Below, piece by piece: positions 9,797-17,574 of a DNA stretch of 64,000 nt (the stretch's first letter is position 1; each line of letters opens with the position of its first letter). The stretch spans positions 124,001 through 188,000 of the forward strand of contig CACYLU010000002.1 of assembly GCA_902775375.1 (NCBI GenBank). Reading direction: 5' to 3'. Below the pieces are notes generated by a model. It saw only the letters and a list, made by a program, of their open reading frames with translations, searched no databases and had not been told where the DNA came from. Made by a program: the position numbers and the translations under genes. The stretch comes from an uncultured Bacteroidales bacterium (lineage in GTDB: Bacteria; Bacteroidota; Bacteroidia; Bacteroidales; Bacteroidaceae).

Positions 9797-9801
9797 ACAT
9801 T

Positions 9802-10635
9802 ATGGCAAAAGAGACAAAGAAAGACCCACAGGAATATACTGTGGAAGAAAAATTGAAGACACTGTATCAGTTGCAGACAACCCTGTCGAAAATTGATGAG
9901 ATCAAGACACTGAGAGGTGAACTTCCTCTGGAAGTAGAAGACCTTGAAGACGAGATTGTTGGTTTGAATACCCGTATCGACAATATTAAGGGTAATATCA
10001 ATGAACTGCGTCGTGAATTGGTAGGGCGTAAGGCTGATATTGAAAAAGCTAATAATGCTATAGCCAAATATAAGGAACAACTTGACAATGTGAGCAATAA
10101 TCGTCAGTTTGATTTGCTGACCAAAGAAATTGAGTACCAGCAGTTAGAGGTTGAACTGGCAGAAAAGAAGACTGTTGAAGCAAACGAAGCTTTAGAGGCA
10201 AGACAAATTGATTTGGCGCAAGCTATTAAGGACTTGGATGAAAGGAAAAACGATCTGGTTGACAAGAAGTCTGAGTTGGAAGAGATTGTTTCAGAAACCA
10301 AACAGGAAGAAGAAAAATTACGTGAAAAGTCTAAAGAGCTAGAAACCAAAATAGAGCCACGATTGCTGCAGTCATTCAAACGCATACGCAAGAATACTCG
10401 TAATGGCTTGGGCATTGTATATGTGCAGCGCGATGCTTGTGGTGGTTGCTTCAACCATATCCCTCCACAGCGCCAGTTGGACATCAAGTCACACAAGAAA
10501 ATCATCGTTTGCGAGTATTGTGGCCGCATCATGGTAGATCCTGAATTGGCTGGCGTAACAGTTACTCCTAAGGAAGCCCCAAAAGAACGAACAAGTAGGA
10601 GAAGACGTGTTGCAAAGGAAGGTGAAGAAGCATAA
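9802..10635 (+). CDS. C4-type zinc-ribbon coiled-coil protein (COG1579 family)
   Basis: A 277-residue protein whose first ~190 residues are a charged, heptad-rich coiled coil (long runs of E, K, L and D, few prolines). A C-terminal zinc ribbon follows with two Cys pairs, ACGGCFNHIPPQ and CEYCGRIM. The tail is basic (RTSRRRRVAK). COG1579 proteins are thought to bind nucleic acids or act as scaffolds; no enzymatic motif is visible. The gene lies 5 bp behind the Nif3-like gene and before a strong terminator, so the two form an operon. The molecular function is not established. Confidence 0.9.
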   Translation: MAKETKKDPQEYTVEEKLKTLYQLQTTLSKIDEIKTLRGELPLEVEDLEDEIVGLNTRIDNIKGNINELRRELVGRKADIEKANNAIAKYKEQLDNVSNNRQFDLLTKEIEYQQLEVELAEKKTVEANEALEARQIDLAQAIKDLDERKNDLVDKKSELEEIVSETKQEEEKLREKSKELETKIEPRLLQSFKRIRKNTRNGLGIVYVQRDACGGCFNHIPPQRQLDIKSHKKIIVCEYCGRIMVDPELAGVTVTPKEAPKERTSRRRRVAKEGEEA

Positions 10636-10658
10636 TTCCTATTTCTAAGATAATTTAT

Positions 10659-10688
10659 AAAGGCTGTTCAAATAGAGCAGCCTTTTTT
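10659..10688 (+). terminator. Terminator of the Nif3/zinc-ribbon operon
   Basis: A stem of AAAGGCTGTTC (from 10659) pairs with GAGCAGCCTTT, with one G-U pair, and the stem merges into a T run at 10683-10688. Confidence 0.8.
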
Positions 10689-10709
10689 AGATTAAAAACG
10701 TTGCTGTAT

Positions 10710-11195
10710 TTACCCTTGACTTGCTTCTATACTGCTTCCCTGAGATGATAAAAAATTGTAGTTTGGAATCTCAGAAAGGAAAACATAATCTTTGGTAGTA
10801 TAGTCCATCTTGCAGCAATAATGGTTCATTCCATTAGTCACCACCAAATAATCAACATGCAGCACCATATTATAACGCATTATCTGGTTAAATACTTTTT
10901 GTGTAATGGGTATATCTGCGGCTTTGTACTCCACAATCATACGTGCCTTGAGATTGCGGTCGTATAACACTGTGTCACATCGTTTTGATGTACCATTCAG
11001 TGTTACTTCTACTTCGTTTGCTAGCAATTCCTGAGGATAACCTAATTGCTCAATAAGGTAATGCACAAAATGTTGTCTTACCCATTCTTCTGGTGTCAAG
11101 GCTACATATTTTCGACGGATTACATCGAAAATCATTTTTTTTGTGCCATCATCTTTCATTTTCACCTCGAAAGTAGGTAGGTTTAACGCTAACAT
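10710..11195 (-). CDS. Solo HsdR_N-type PD-(D/E)XK nuclease-fold protein
   Basis: A 161-residue protein that matches the N-terminal nuclease domain of type I restriction subunit R, without any helicase or methylase partner. The fold's active-site pattern is visible: Asp74 in KRCDTVLYD, and Glu89 and Lys91 in MIVEYKA. A helix (WVRQHFVHYLIEQLGYP, about 39-53) precedes the core as in HsdR_N. Such stand-alone proteins are common in Bacteroidales beside holA or amn, so this looks like a lineage-conserved housekeeping or repair nuclease and not a remnant of a restriction system. The start at 11195 has a -7 box upstream on the minus strand. Function unknown. Confidence 0.8.
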   Translation of the reverse strand: MLALNLPTFEVKMKDDGTKKMIFDVIRRKYVALTPEEWVRQHFVHYLIEQLGYPQELLANEVEVTLNGTSKRCDTVLYDRNLKARMIVEYKAADIPITQKVFNQIMRYNMVLHVDYLVVTNGMNHYCCKMDYTTKDYVFLSEIPNYNFLSSQGSSIEASQG

Positions 11196-11199
11196 TTGC

Positions 11200-11236
11200 T
11201 ATCTTTGTAACATCATAGAGTTTCTTTACAAAGATA
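11200..11236. promoter_or_regulatory. Face-to-face promoters with perfect 11-bp inverted repeat (HsdR_N gene / amn)
   Basis: TATCTTTGTAA at 11200-11210 (plus) and the same sequence on the minus strand at 11236-11226 form perfect inverted repeats with a 15-bp spacer. Each carries a full -7 element: the plus copy points to amn (ATG 11246) and the minus copy to the HsdR_N gene (ATG 11195). Clear -33 elements are missing, so regulation by a protein bound to the repeats is possible. Confidence 0.55.
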
Positions 11237-11245
11237 CGCTTTTTT

Positions 11246-12022
11246 ATGAAAACCAAAGAAGAAATAGTAGCTAATTGGCTTCCGAGATATACGAAGCGAC
11301 CGTTAGAGGAGTTTGGTAAGTACATTTTGCTTACCAACTTTACCAATTACGTAGAGATTTTTGCCGATAAGTTCAATGTGCCTATTGTAGGTAGAGATGC
11401 CAACATGTGTTCAGCTTCTTCTAATGGCATTACTATCATTAATTTTGGTATGGGTAGCCCAAATGCTGCTATCATCATGGACTTACTCAGTGCAGTAAAG
11501 CCTAAGGCATGCCTGTTCTTAGGAAAATGTGGTGGAATCGATAAAAAGAACCAATTGGGCGACTTTATCCTGCCCATTGCAGCTATTCGTGGCGAGGGTA
11601 CTAGTAATGACTATTTTCCACCCGAAGTTCCAGCTCTTCCTGCATTTATGTTGCAGCGTGCAGTTTCTACCGCAATACGCAACTTCGCACACGACTACTG
11701 GACTGGTACTATCTATACTACCAACCGTCGTATTTGGGAACACGATGACAATTTCAAAGAATATCTTAAGAAGACGCATGCAATGGGTATAGATATGGAA
11801 ACGGCCACTCTTTTTACTTGCGGCTTTGCCAACCATATCCCAACAGGAGCATTGTTGTTGGTATCTGACCAGCCTATGACACCAGAAGGAGTGAAAACAG
11901 AACAAAGCGATAGGAAGGTAACCTCTAATTTTGTACACGAACATGTTGAGATTGGCATTGAAGCTTTGCGCATGATCATTGAGGAGAAAAAGACTGTTAA
12001 ACACTTGAAATTTGAATGGTAA
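11246..12022 (+). CDS. amn: AMP nucleosidase (short Bacteroidetes form)
   Basis: This enzyme hydrolyses AMP to adenine and ribose 5-phosphate and belongs to the nucleoside phosphorylase (PNP/UDP) superfamily. The 258-residue product contains the purine-phosphorylase core: LFLGKCGGIDKKNQLGDFILP around residues 90-110, and the catalytic-site segment MGIDMETATLFTCG around 176-190 with the conserved MExA-type Glu that binds ribose. It lacks the long N-terminal domain of E. coli Amn, as usual in Bacteroidetes. The stop (12020-12022) is one base before the holA ATG, so the two are translationally close. Alternative: another nucleoside phosphorylase-like hydrolase, but the AMP nucleosidase match is strong. 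Confidence 0.88.
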   Translation: MKTKEEIVANWLPRYTKRPLEEFGKYILLTNFTNYVEIFADKFNVPIVGRDANMCSASSNGITIINFGMGSPNAAIIMDLLSAVKPKACLFLGKCGGIDKKNQLGDFILPIAAIRGEGTSNDYFPPEVPALPAFMLQRAVSTAIRNFAHDYWTGTIYTTNRRIWEHDDNFKEYLKKTHAMGIDMETATLFTCGFANHIPTGALLLVSDQPMTPEGVKTEQSDRKVTSNFVHEHVEIGIEALRMIIEEKKTVKHLKFEW

Positions 12023-12023
12023 G

Positions 12024-13043
12024 ATGGCTAAGCAAGAACTCTCTTTCGACGCAATCATGGCCAGTCTTAAAGCCAGGCAGTTTGCCCCAGTCTATCTGCT
12101 GATGGGTGAAGAGGGATATTTCATTGACCAGATATCCAATTACATCATAGACCACATTTTGACTAACGAAGAAAAGGAGTTCAATCTTACAATAGCATAT
12201 GGCGTTGACGTTGAAGTCGCCTCCATCATCAATGCAGCTAAACGTTATCCCATGATGGCTGAACACCAAGTAGTGGTAGTAAAAGAGGCTCAGAATGTTA
12301 GGAATCTTGATGAACTGGCTTTTTACATCCAGAAACCTTTGAAATCAACCATTCTGGTTATTTGTTACAAGAATGGCAGTATTGACCGTCGTAAGAAGTG
12401 GGTAGCTGAGGTGGCGAAAGAAGGTGTTGTCTTTGAATCTAAGAAACTGAAAGAATATCAGTTACCTGCCTTCATTAACAACTATATGCGGCAAAAAGGT
12501 TTAGAGATGGACCCCAAAGCAACTCAAATGATGGCTGATTACGTGGGTTCCGACTTGAGTCGTATGGCAGGCGAACTGGATAAACTCATTATTACTCAGC
12601 CTATAGGACAAAGCATTGTAACTCCAGAACAAATAGAGCATAATATTGGCATTAGTAAAGACTATAATGCCTTTGAGCTGCGTAATGCTATTATTGACAA
12701 GGATGTCCTCAAGGCTAATCGCATCATCAAATATTTTGCTGAAAACCCTAAAAGTAATCCTTTTCAGATGAACTTAGCATTATTGTTCAGCTTTTTCTCC
12801 AATCTATTCATCGCTTATTACGCGCCAGAAAAGAGTGAAGCGGGGGTGGCTTCCTTCTTGGGGTTGAAATCGGTGTGGACTGCAAAAGACTATGTCTCTG
12901 CCATGCACAAGTACTCAGGTATGAAAGTTATGCAGATTCTCCACGAAATACGCATGACTGATGCTCGTTCTAAAGGTGTTGAGAATAATTCTGTGAATGA
13001 AGCCGACTTGATGCGTGAACTAGTCTTCAAAATTCTACATTGA
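12024..13043 (+). CDS. holA: DNA polymerase III subunit delta
   Basis: The clamp-loader subunit that opens the beta sliding clamp. The ~339-residue product begins MAKQELSFDAIMASLKARQF, followed by the typical holA opening PVYLLMGEEGYFIDQISNYI (about 20-40) and the FVAKKLKEYQ-like stretch (FESKKLKEYQLPAFI) near the AAA+ core boundary. The C-terminal collar domain contains KDYNAFELRNAI, equivalent to the family's conserved F-L/A motif. An in-frame TTG at 12012 would overlap amn; I prefer the ATG at 12024, one base after the amn stop. Confidence 0.93.
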   Translation: MAKQELSFDAIMASLKARQFAPVYLLMGEEGYFIDQISNYIIDHILTNEEKEFNLTIAYGVDVEVASIINAAKRYPMMAEHQVVVVKEAQNVRNLDELAFYIQKPLKSTILVICYKNGSIDRRKKWVAEVAKEGVVFESKKLKEYQLPAFINNYMRQKGLEMDPKATQMMADYVGSDLSRMAGELDKLIITQPIGQSIVTPEQIEHNIGISKDYNAFELRNAIIDKDVLKANRIIKYFAENPKSNPFQMNLALLFSFFSNLFIAYYAPEKSEAGVASFLGLKSVWTAKDYVSAMHKYSGMKVMQILHEIRMTDARSKGVENNSVNEADLMRELVFKILH

Positions 13044-13794
13044 AAGTTTAATCTTCATTTCCTTATTACAAAAATAGGATGGGGTGTAAAACTCTGTTAG
13101 AATCGCGTTTTTTTAACGACTCGACCAAGTCTTTGGAAAAATCGCAAGGATTTTTATTTTTGCTTCTATAATATTTTTATCCCTTTTCACCGTATTTTAA
13201 TGTTTACCAAAAGGGGAGTCCTGTATTGTTATAAATGTACGCTTTTGGGATCACTTACTGAGACATTGTTTACCATTTAACCTCCTTTTACATTTACTTA
13301 TGTATACGTTATCATCGTAATTTTATAATCATAGTGCATGAATGATTGAATAAATCTCAAAATATGCATCATTACAATTATTATCTGTAATGTAGAATTA
13401 TACAATAAAACCCTTTATACATATATTAGTAATACGTTTAAAGGAATGGTAGTTTGTCAGTATACATCTAATAACCAGTAATATATAATTTTTTGTTAAA
13501 TTAAACATTGATAATTATCTTAAATCGATGCTTATTATTGTACTAAATGCAGAAATATTGCATAGTATATTTAATTAACAGCTTAAATATCAATTATATA
13601 TCGTATTTATTTAAATTTAATTCTAATTCTAAAATTATAATTTTTACTATTTCTGCAATTATGTAGTCTATTTATGTATTATTTTTGTTGTATAATTATA
13701 AATTGTATTTTTGTAGACATTTATTTGCATTTGTAAATTGAAAATGCTATTTTTGTAGCATTGATGAATACGTTTACAATTATAGTTTTCCAAA
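13044..13794. other. 750-bp AT-rich gene-free region before the Xre-type regulator
   Basis: Strongly AT-rich DNA without a credible ORF. It holds an orphan promoter-like pair (TTTG 13132-13135, 19 bp, TATTTTTGC 13155-13163) facing right with no gene after it. It also holds three copies of TATTTTTGT (starting 13680, 13706 and 13748) just before the regulator gene. No DnaA-box cluster was seen, so I do not call an origin. Confidence 0.5.
13724..13756 (+). promoter_or_regulatory. Promoter (one of three stacked -7 boxes) of the Xre-type gene
   Basis: TTTG 13724-13727, 20 bp, then TATTTTTGT 13748-13756. Two further TATTTTTGT boxes at 13680 and 13706 also have upstream TTTG or TTTG-like elements, suggesting alternative start sites or repeated operator sites. 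Confidence 0.6.
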
Positions 13795-14250
13795 ATGATG
13801 ACGATTATAGATAGATTGAAACTGATTTTGGAACGGGTTAATCTTACACCAGGTAACTTTGCTGACAAAATCGGAGTAGCACCTGCTACCATCTCACACA
13901 TATTAAGTGGTAGAAATAAATATCCAAGTGCAGAAGTCATGTTGCGCCTTCATGAAACTTTTCCAGATATTGATCTTAACTGGCTACTTACAGGCGAAGG
14001 TACTTTGGTAAAGGATGATCCAGATTCCATGTTTGCAGGGTCTCTATTTGGCGACAATCTGTTAAATGCCACCAAGAGTACGGCTGAATCAGAAAATCGC
14101 AAGGAAAATTCGTTGGAAACGGCAAAAAACACAGATAATCCTATTGTAAAACAGGAGATTATCTATAAAGAAAAGCCTGTCAGAAAAATTGCTGAAATAA
14201 GAATTTTCTTCGACGATGGTACTTATGAGACATTTACTCCCAATAAATAG
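13795..14250 (+). CDS. Xre-type helix-turn-helix regulator
   Basis: A 151-residue protein with an N-terminal HTH_3/Cro-C1 domain (about residues 6-68: RLKLILERVNLTPGNFADKI, then a recognition helix in APATISHILSGRNKYPS). WLLTGEG follows, a motif typical of Bacteroidetes Xre proteins. The rest is a polar linker and a short basic/acidic tail ending IRIFFDDGTYETFTP. It is a likely DNA-binding transcription factor. The unusually long AT-rich upstream region with repeated promoter-like boxes suggests autoregulation, but that is inference. The pyrK promoter begins right at its stop codon. Confidence 0.85.
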   Translation: MMTIIDRLKLILERVNLTPGNFADKIGVAPATISHILSGRNKYPSAEVMLRLHETFPDIDLNWLLTGEGTLVKDDPDSMFAGSLFGDNLLNATKSTAESENRKENSLETAKNTDNPIVKQEIIYKEKPVRKIAEIRIFFDDGTYETFTPNK

Positions 14251-14282
14251 TTGTCGAAACGGCAAAAAAGCCTTATCTTTGC
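14250..14282 (+). promoter_or_regulatory. pyrK-pyrD promoter
   Basis: GTTG at 14250-14253 (one mismatch to TTTG), 20 bp, then TATCTTTGC at 14274-14282, 14 bp before the pyrK ATG. Confidence 0.65.
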
Positions 14283-14295
14283 TTTCATAATATAA

Positions 14296-15081
14296 ATGAG
14301 TATTATGAAGAAGTTTCTCTTAGACCTCAGGGTGGTGGAGAATTCACGTTTGTCTCCCAACTTTGCACTGTTGAAGTTACAGGCTGATGAACCGCTGCCT
14401 GACATGCTGCCTGGGCAATTTGCCGAAATACGCGTGGATGATGCACCTAATACCTTCTTGCGTCGCCCTATTTCCATCAATTTCGTTGACAAGCAACATA
14501 ATACTGTTTGGTTCCTCATACAGCTTGTAGGTGAAGGCACAAAACGTTTGGCAACCTTGAAATTGGGAGCTGTGGTGAATGTGTTATTGCCTTTGGGCAA
14601 TGGTTTTGCTATGCCAAAGCAAACTGATGAGAGATTGTTGCTGGTGGGTGGTGGCGCAGGCACAGCCCCCATGTTGTATTTTGGTGAACAACTCATGCAG
14701 AGAGGTATCCGCCCTGCTTTTCTACTTGGAGCACGCACAGCTTCTATGTTGCTTCAACTCGATGATTTCTGCAAATATGGTGATGTTTATACCACTACAG
14801 AAGACGGTAGTCATGGCGAGAAAGGCTTTGTAACACAACATTCTATTTTGAGTAGCCAGCACTTCGATCGTATCTGCTGTTGTGGTCCCAAGCCTATGAT
14901 GATCTCTGTGGCTAGATATGCCAAAACCAATGGTGTCACTTGTGAAGTATCTTTGGAAAATAAGATGGCGTGTGGCTTAGGTGCTTGTCTTTGTTGTGTT
15001 GAGAATACCCAAGCAGGCAATGTATGTGTATGTAAAGAAGGTCCGGTTTTTAATATCAACGACTTGTTATGGCAGATCTGA
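14296..15081 (+). CDS. pyrK: Dihydroorotate dehydrogenase B, electron-transfer subunit
   Basis: PyrK is the FAD/[2Fe-2S] subunit that passes electrons from PyrD to NAD+ in pyrimidine synthesis. The 261-residue product has an N-terminal ferredoxin-reductase-like barrel with the FAD motif RRPISINF (about 54-61) and an NAD-binding segment [13 protein letters not shown] (about 112-124). The C-terminal cluster ligands fit Cys226, Cys231, Cys234 and Cys246 ([11 protein letters not shown]...CVC). pyrD starts inside its last codons (13-bp overlap), which indicates translational coupling and a stable heterotetramer. An ATG at 14305 is an alternative start three codons later. Confidence 0.95.
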   Translation: MSIMKKFLLDLRVVENSRLSPNFALLKLQADEPLPDMLPGQFAEIRVDDAPNTFLRRPISINFVDKQHNTVWFLIQLVGEGTKRLATLKLGAVVNVLLPLGNGFAMPKQTDERLLLVGGGAGTAPMLYFGEQLMQRGIRPAFLLGARTASMLLQLDDFCKYGDVYTTTEDGSHGEKGFVTQHSILSSQHFDRICCCGPKPMMISVARYAKTNGVTCEVSLENKMACGLGACLCCVENTQAGNVCVCKEGPVFNINDLLWQI

Positions 15082-15980
15082 AAGTTAATATAGGAACGTT
15101 GAGGCTAAAGAATCCAGTGCTAACAGCTTCCGGCACATTCGGTTATGGAGAAGAATTTGCTGATTTTGTCGACCTTACCCGACTTGGTGGTTTCATCGTA
15201 AAAGGCACTACTTTGCATCCTCGCGAAGGTAATCCTTATCCTCGAATGGCAGAAACCCCTATGGGTATGCTAAATGCTGTAGGTCTTCAAAATAAAGGTG
15301 TGCATTATTTTGTAGAACATATCTATCCACGTCTTAAAGACCTCGATACTAATGTTATTGTCAATGTGTCAGGCTCATCTGTAGAAGACTATCGTGAAAC
15401 TGCTGCTATCATCAATGGGCTTGAAAATATTCCAGCTATTGAACTAAATATCTCTTGTCCCAATGTTAAGCATGGTGGTATGACTTTTGGTGTCCATCCA
15501 GAGGCTGCTGCCGAGGTGGTGTCGGCAGTTCGCAGTGCTTATCATAAGACTTTAATAGTGAAGCTCACGCCAAATGTAACAGACATTACTGAAATAGCTA
15601 AGGCCGTTGAAGGTGCTGGTGCTGACAGTATATCGCTTATTAATACTATGCTGGGTATGGCAATTGATGCAGAACGCCGCAAGCCTTTGTTGTCTACAGT
15701 AACAGGTGGTTTGTCAGGCCCTTGTGTTAAGCCCGTAGCACTTCGTATGGTGTGGCAGGTGGCAAAGGCTGTTAAGGTACCAGTTGTAGGTTTGGGTGGT
15801 ATTATGAACGCTACTGATGCCATCGAGTTCTTACTGGCAGGTGCCACGGCCATTGAGTTGGGCACAGCTAACTTCATTGATCCAGCTATTACGGTCAAGG
15901 TGGTTGATGGAATCAACGATTATCTCGATCGTCACGGTTTTAAGTCTGTACAAGAGATTATTGGTGCACTGGAAGTATGA
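15069..15980 (+). CDS. pyrD: Dihydroorotate dehydrogenase B (NAD+), catalytic subunit
   Basis: A cytosolic FMN enzyme that oxidises dihydroorotate to orotate. The 303-residue TIM-barrel product carries the class 1B active-site Cys130 in [13 protein letters not shown], and FMN-phosphate-binding segments [13 protein letters not shown] and [10 protein letters not shown] near the C terminus. The Cys (not Ser) base and the overlapping pyrK gene both mark the class 1B type. A hairpin and T run follow about 60 bp after the stop. Confidence 0.96.
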   Translation: MADLKVNIGTLRLKNPVLTASGTFGYGEEFADFVDLTRLGGFIVKGTTLHPREGNPYPRMAETPMGMLNAVGLQNKGVHYFVEHIYPRLKDLDTNVIVNVSGSSVEDYRETAAIINGLENIPAIELNISCPNVKHGGMTFGVHPEAAAEVVSAVRSAYHKTLIVKLTPNVTDITEIAKAVEGAGADSISLINTMLGMAIDAERRKPLLSTVTGGLSGPCVKPVALRMVWQVAKAVKVPVVGLGGIMNATDAIEFLLAGATAIELGTANFIDPAITVKVVDGINDYLDRHGFKSVQEIIGALEV

Positions 15981-16037
15981 TACAGTAGCTGGAAGAAACA
16001 ATCCAATTAAACAAGCCCAGCAGGTTTCACTCACTTA

Positions 16038-16079
16038 CTCTGGTCTTGTTTTTGTTTTATAAAAACCCAGAGATTTTTT
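16038..16079 (+). terminator. Terminator between convergent pyrD and sugar isomerase genes
   Basis: CTCTGG (16038-16043) and GTTTTT (16048-16053) pair with AAAAAC (16061-16066) and CCAGAG (16067-16072), leaving a 4-nt bulge, followed by a T run at 16074-16079. The T tail overlaps the stop of the convergent gene. Confidence 0.65.
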
Positions 16080-16968
16080 ATTGATTTGCTGCATCTGGTC
16101 TGAGGAATGAGAATGTGTTGCGATAGGCAACCTCTAAATCAGATAGCATTTGTTTAGAGCCAAACACCTCGATTGTGTACCATCCATCATAACCTGCATC
16201 TTCCATTTTTTGCAGTACAGTTGAAATCTTCGAGCATCCCGTTCCTGCAGGTACAGGAGTCATGTCGTCAAGACTGGCACGATCTTTAACATGTACGTGA
16301 CGCACCTTGTCCTTCAGCGTTTCATATGCCTCTACAGGGTCTTCTTTGGCAAAGGTGAAATTACCTATATCGAAAGCAACACCCAGGCTCTTCGAATTGT
16401 TCAGAAGAGTTTGCAAGCGTTCGGTGCCGTAACATAGAGACCCTTCATTATCATAGCTCTCTATCACTAGGTCAATTCCCTCATTCACACATCTATCGGC
16501 AAAAGCAGCCACATGTTGACGCACTTTTTCTGCATCTTTAGGAGTCGCATCCTCAGGCAAGACATTGGGCACCAGCATGAGGTGAGGGTAGTTATGCTTC
16601 TTGACGAAATTGATAGCAGCATCTTCCAAGTCACCCCATCCTCCGCGGAAGAATCCTCGTGGAGTGTTTGCATCGATGCCGTCAACATGTTTTTCTGCAA
16701 GGTAGTTGATGTGAACAATGGCGCATGAGTGGCCAAATCCTAGACTGTCAAGCACATGGATGGCATCTTCCTGGTAAGGGTAAACATCGGCGCCAGCATA
16801 GCCCATTTGTCTAACTTTTGCAGCAGCTTCAGTGAATGAGATATTCTCTTGCTGGGCAATGGTGTTGATGTGTACGGCAAATACAGAAATCTTAGCTTCT
16901 TTCTGCTCCTTTTGACCTGTGCATGAAAGCAGAGTAAAGAATGTGGCTAATAGTAAAAACAATCTCAT
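16078..16968 (-). CDS. Sugar phosphate isomerase/epimerase-like TIM-barrel lipoprotein
   Basis: A 296-residue member of the xylose isomerase-like (AP_endonuc_2) superfamily. The N terminus is a lipoprotein signal with the lipobox ending LLSC at about residue 16, so the enzyme is exported. Barrel features include FTEAAAKVRQMGYAGADVYP, DLVIESYDNEG (metal-binding Glu), GVAFDIGNFTFA, HVHVKDRA and GWYTIEVFG, which supply the Glu/Asp/His metal ligands of this family. Periplasmic members of this group in Bacteroidetes act on sugars released by polysaccharide breakdown, some together with DUF1080 proteins such as the one at 42814. The substrate is unknown. A -7 box (TAACTTTGC, minus, 17033-17025) lies upstream. 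Confidence 0.85.
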   Translation of the reverse strand: MRLFLLLATFFTLLSCTGQKEQKEAKISVFAVHINTIAQQENISFTEAAAKVRQMGYAGADVYPYQEDAIHVLDSLGFGHSCAIVHINYLAEKHVDGIDANTPRGFFRGGWGDLEDAAINFVKKHNYPHLMLVPNVLPEDATPKDAEKVRQHVAAFADRCVNEGIDLVIESYDNEGSLCYGTERLQTLLNNSKSLGVAFDIGNFTFAKEDPVEAYETLKDKVRHVHVKDRASLDDMTPVPAGTGCSKISTVLQKMEDAGYDGWYTIEVFGSKQMLSDLEVAYRNTFSFLRPDAANQ

Positions 16969-17235
16969 AACTTCGTTGGTTTTATTGGTTAATTATTATT
17001 TGTTTCGTTATACTTGATGATTACGCAAAGTTATTAAATTTTCATTATAAACTATCATTTTGTTTAATTAATCATTGAATCATATGTTATCATTTCGTGA
17101 TGTAAAAATATATAAAATATATTTAATATGCAAATAAACTATATATTATTTTTTTAAAATCGTATTATTTTTTCTGGTACCCATTATATATACAAACACT
17201 CTTCGCCATTATACCCCCTATAAACCCTTCATTTC

Positions 17236-17301
17236 GTTTAGAAGAAGTAAAAAGTGGGTTTAGCGGAAGTAAGCGGGCTGTTTAGATGAAGTAAGCGACA
17301 G
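17236..17301 (+). repeat. Three tandem 22-bp repeats (locus A of a dispersed family)
   Basis: Copies start at 17236, 17258 and 17280, an exact 22-bp period. All begin GTTTAG, then two variable bases, then GAAGTAA and a variable tail; the middle copy reads GTTTAGCGGAAGTAAGCGGG. The same unit recurs at 36978 and, on the minus strand, at 52468. Confidence 0.8.
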
Positions 17302-17410
17302 GGCTGCTGGCGCGGCTTCTTTTCGTAGCATATTTGAGAGGAGGCGTATATACGAGATTTATTGACAAATGGATTGGTGTTTTACTTATTCGATTGAGAG
17401 TGGTGGTGTG

Positions 17411-17566
17411 TGTCACGTGTGTCATGTGTCAAGAGTGTCATTAAGCTTTTCGGAATGAAAAACCTTCACTATAAATATATATTATAATATATATTTATAG
17501 TGGGTCTGAAAACACTCTTTTTTCAAAAATCCTTAATGACACTAATGACATATGACATTAATGACA
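17411..17566. repeat. 156-bp nested inverted repeat with mirrored TGTCA boxes
   Basis: The left arm (17411-17445) has four TGTCA boxes at 17411, 17420, 17427 and 17436. The right arm (17532-17566) has four TGACA boxes at 17537, 17546, 17553 and 17562, the exact mirror spacing (9, 7, 9). The innermost 12 bp of each arm (17434-17445 and 17532-17543) pair perfectly. Inside lies a separate 36-bp perfect palindrome at 17467-17502. It sits just behind the stop of the GH13 gene and may also act as its terminator. Confidence 0.85.
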
Positions 17567-17574
17567 CAACCTTT

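Larger units (their letters stand above)
16969..17574. other. 606-bp repeat-bearing intergenic region
   Basis: No gene is seen. It contains the upstream region of the isomerase gene, a three-copy 22-bp tandem repeat (17236-17301) and a large nested inverted repeat (17411-17566). The stretch 17302-17410 between them shows nothing that I recognise. Confidence 0.6.

Noticed and set aside
10710-11195. Remnant of a type I restriction system
   Set aside because: The ORF is intact with its own promoter, active-site residues are kept, and no hsdM/hsdS or degraded helicase is nearby.
13044-13794. Possible replication origin in the AT-rich gap
   Set aside because: No cluster of DnaA boxes (TTATCCACA-like) and no dnaA/dnaN neighbour; holA alone is not evidence.
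17236-17301. Possible CRISPR array
   Set aside because: Units are 22 bp directly abutting, with no spacers between repeats and no cas genes in the window.
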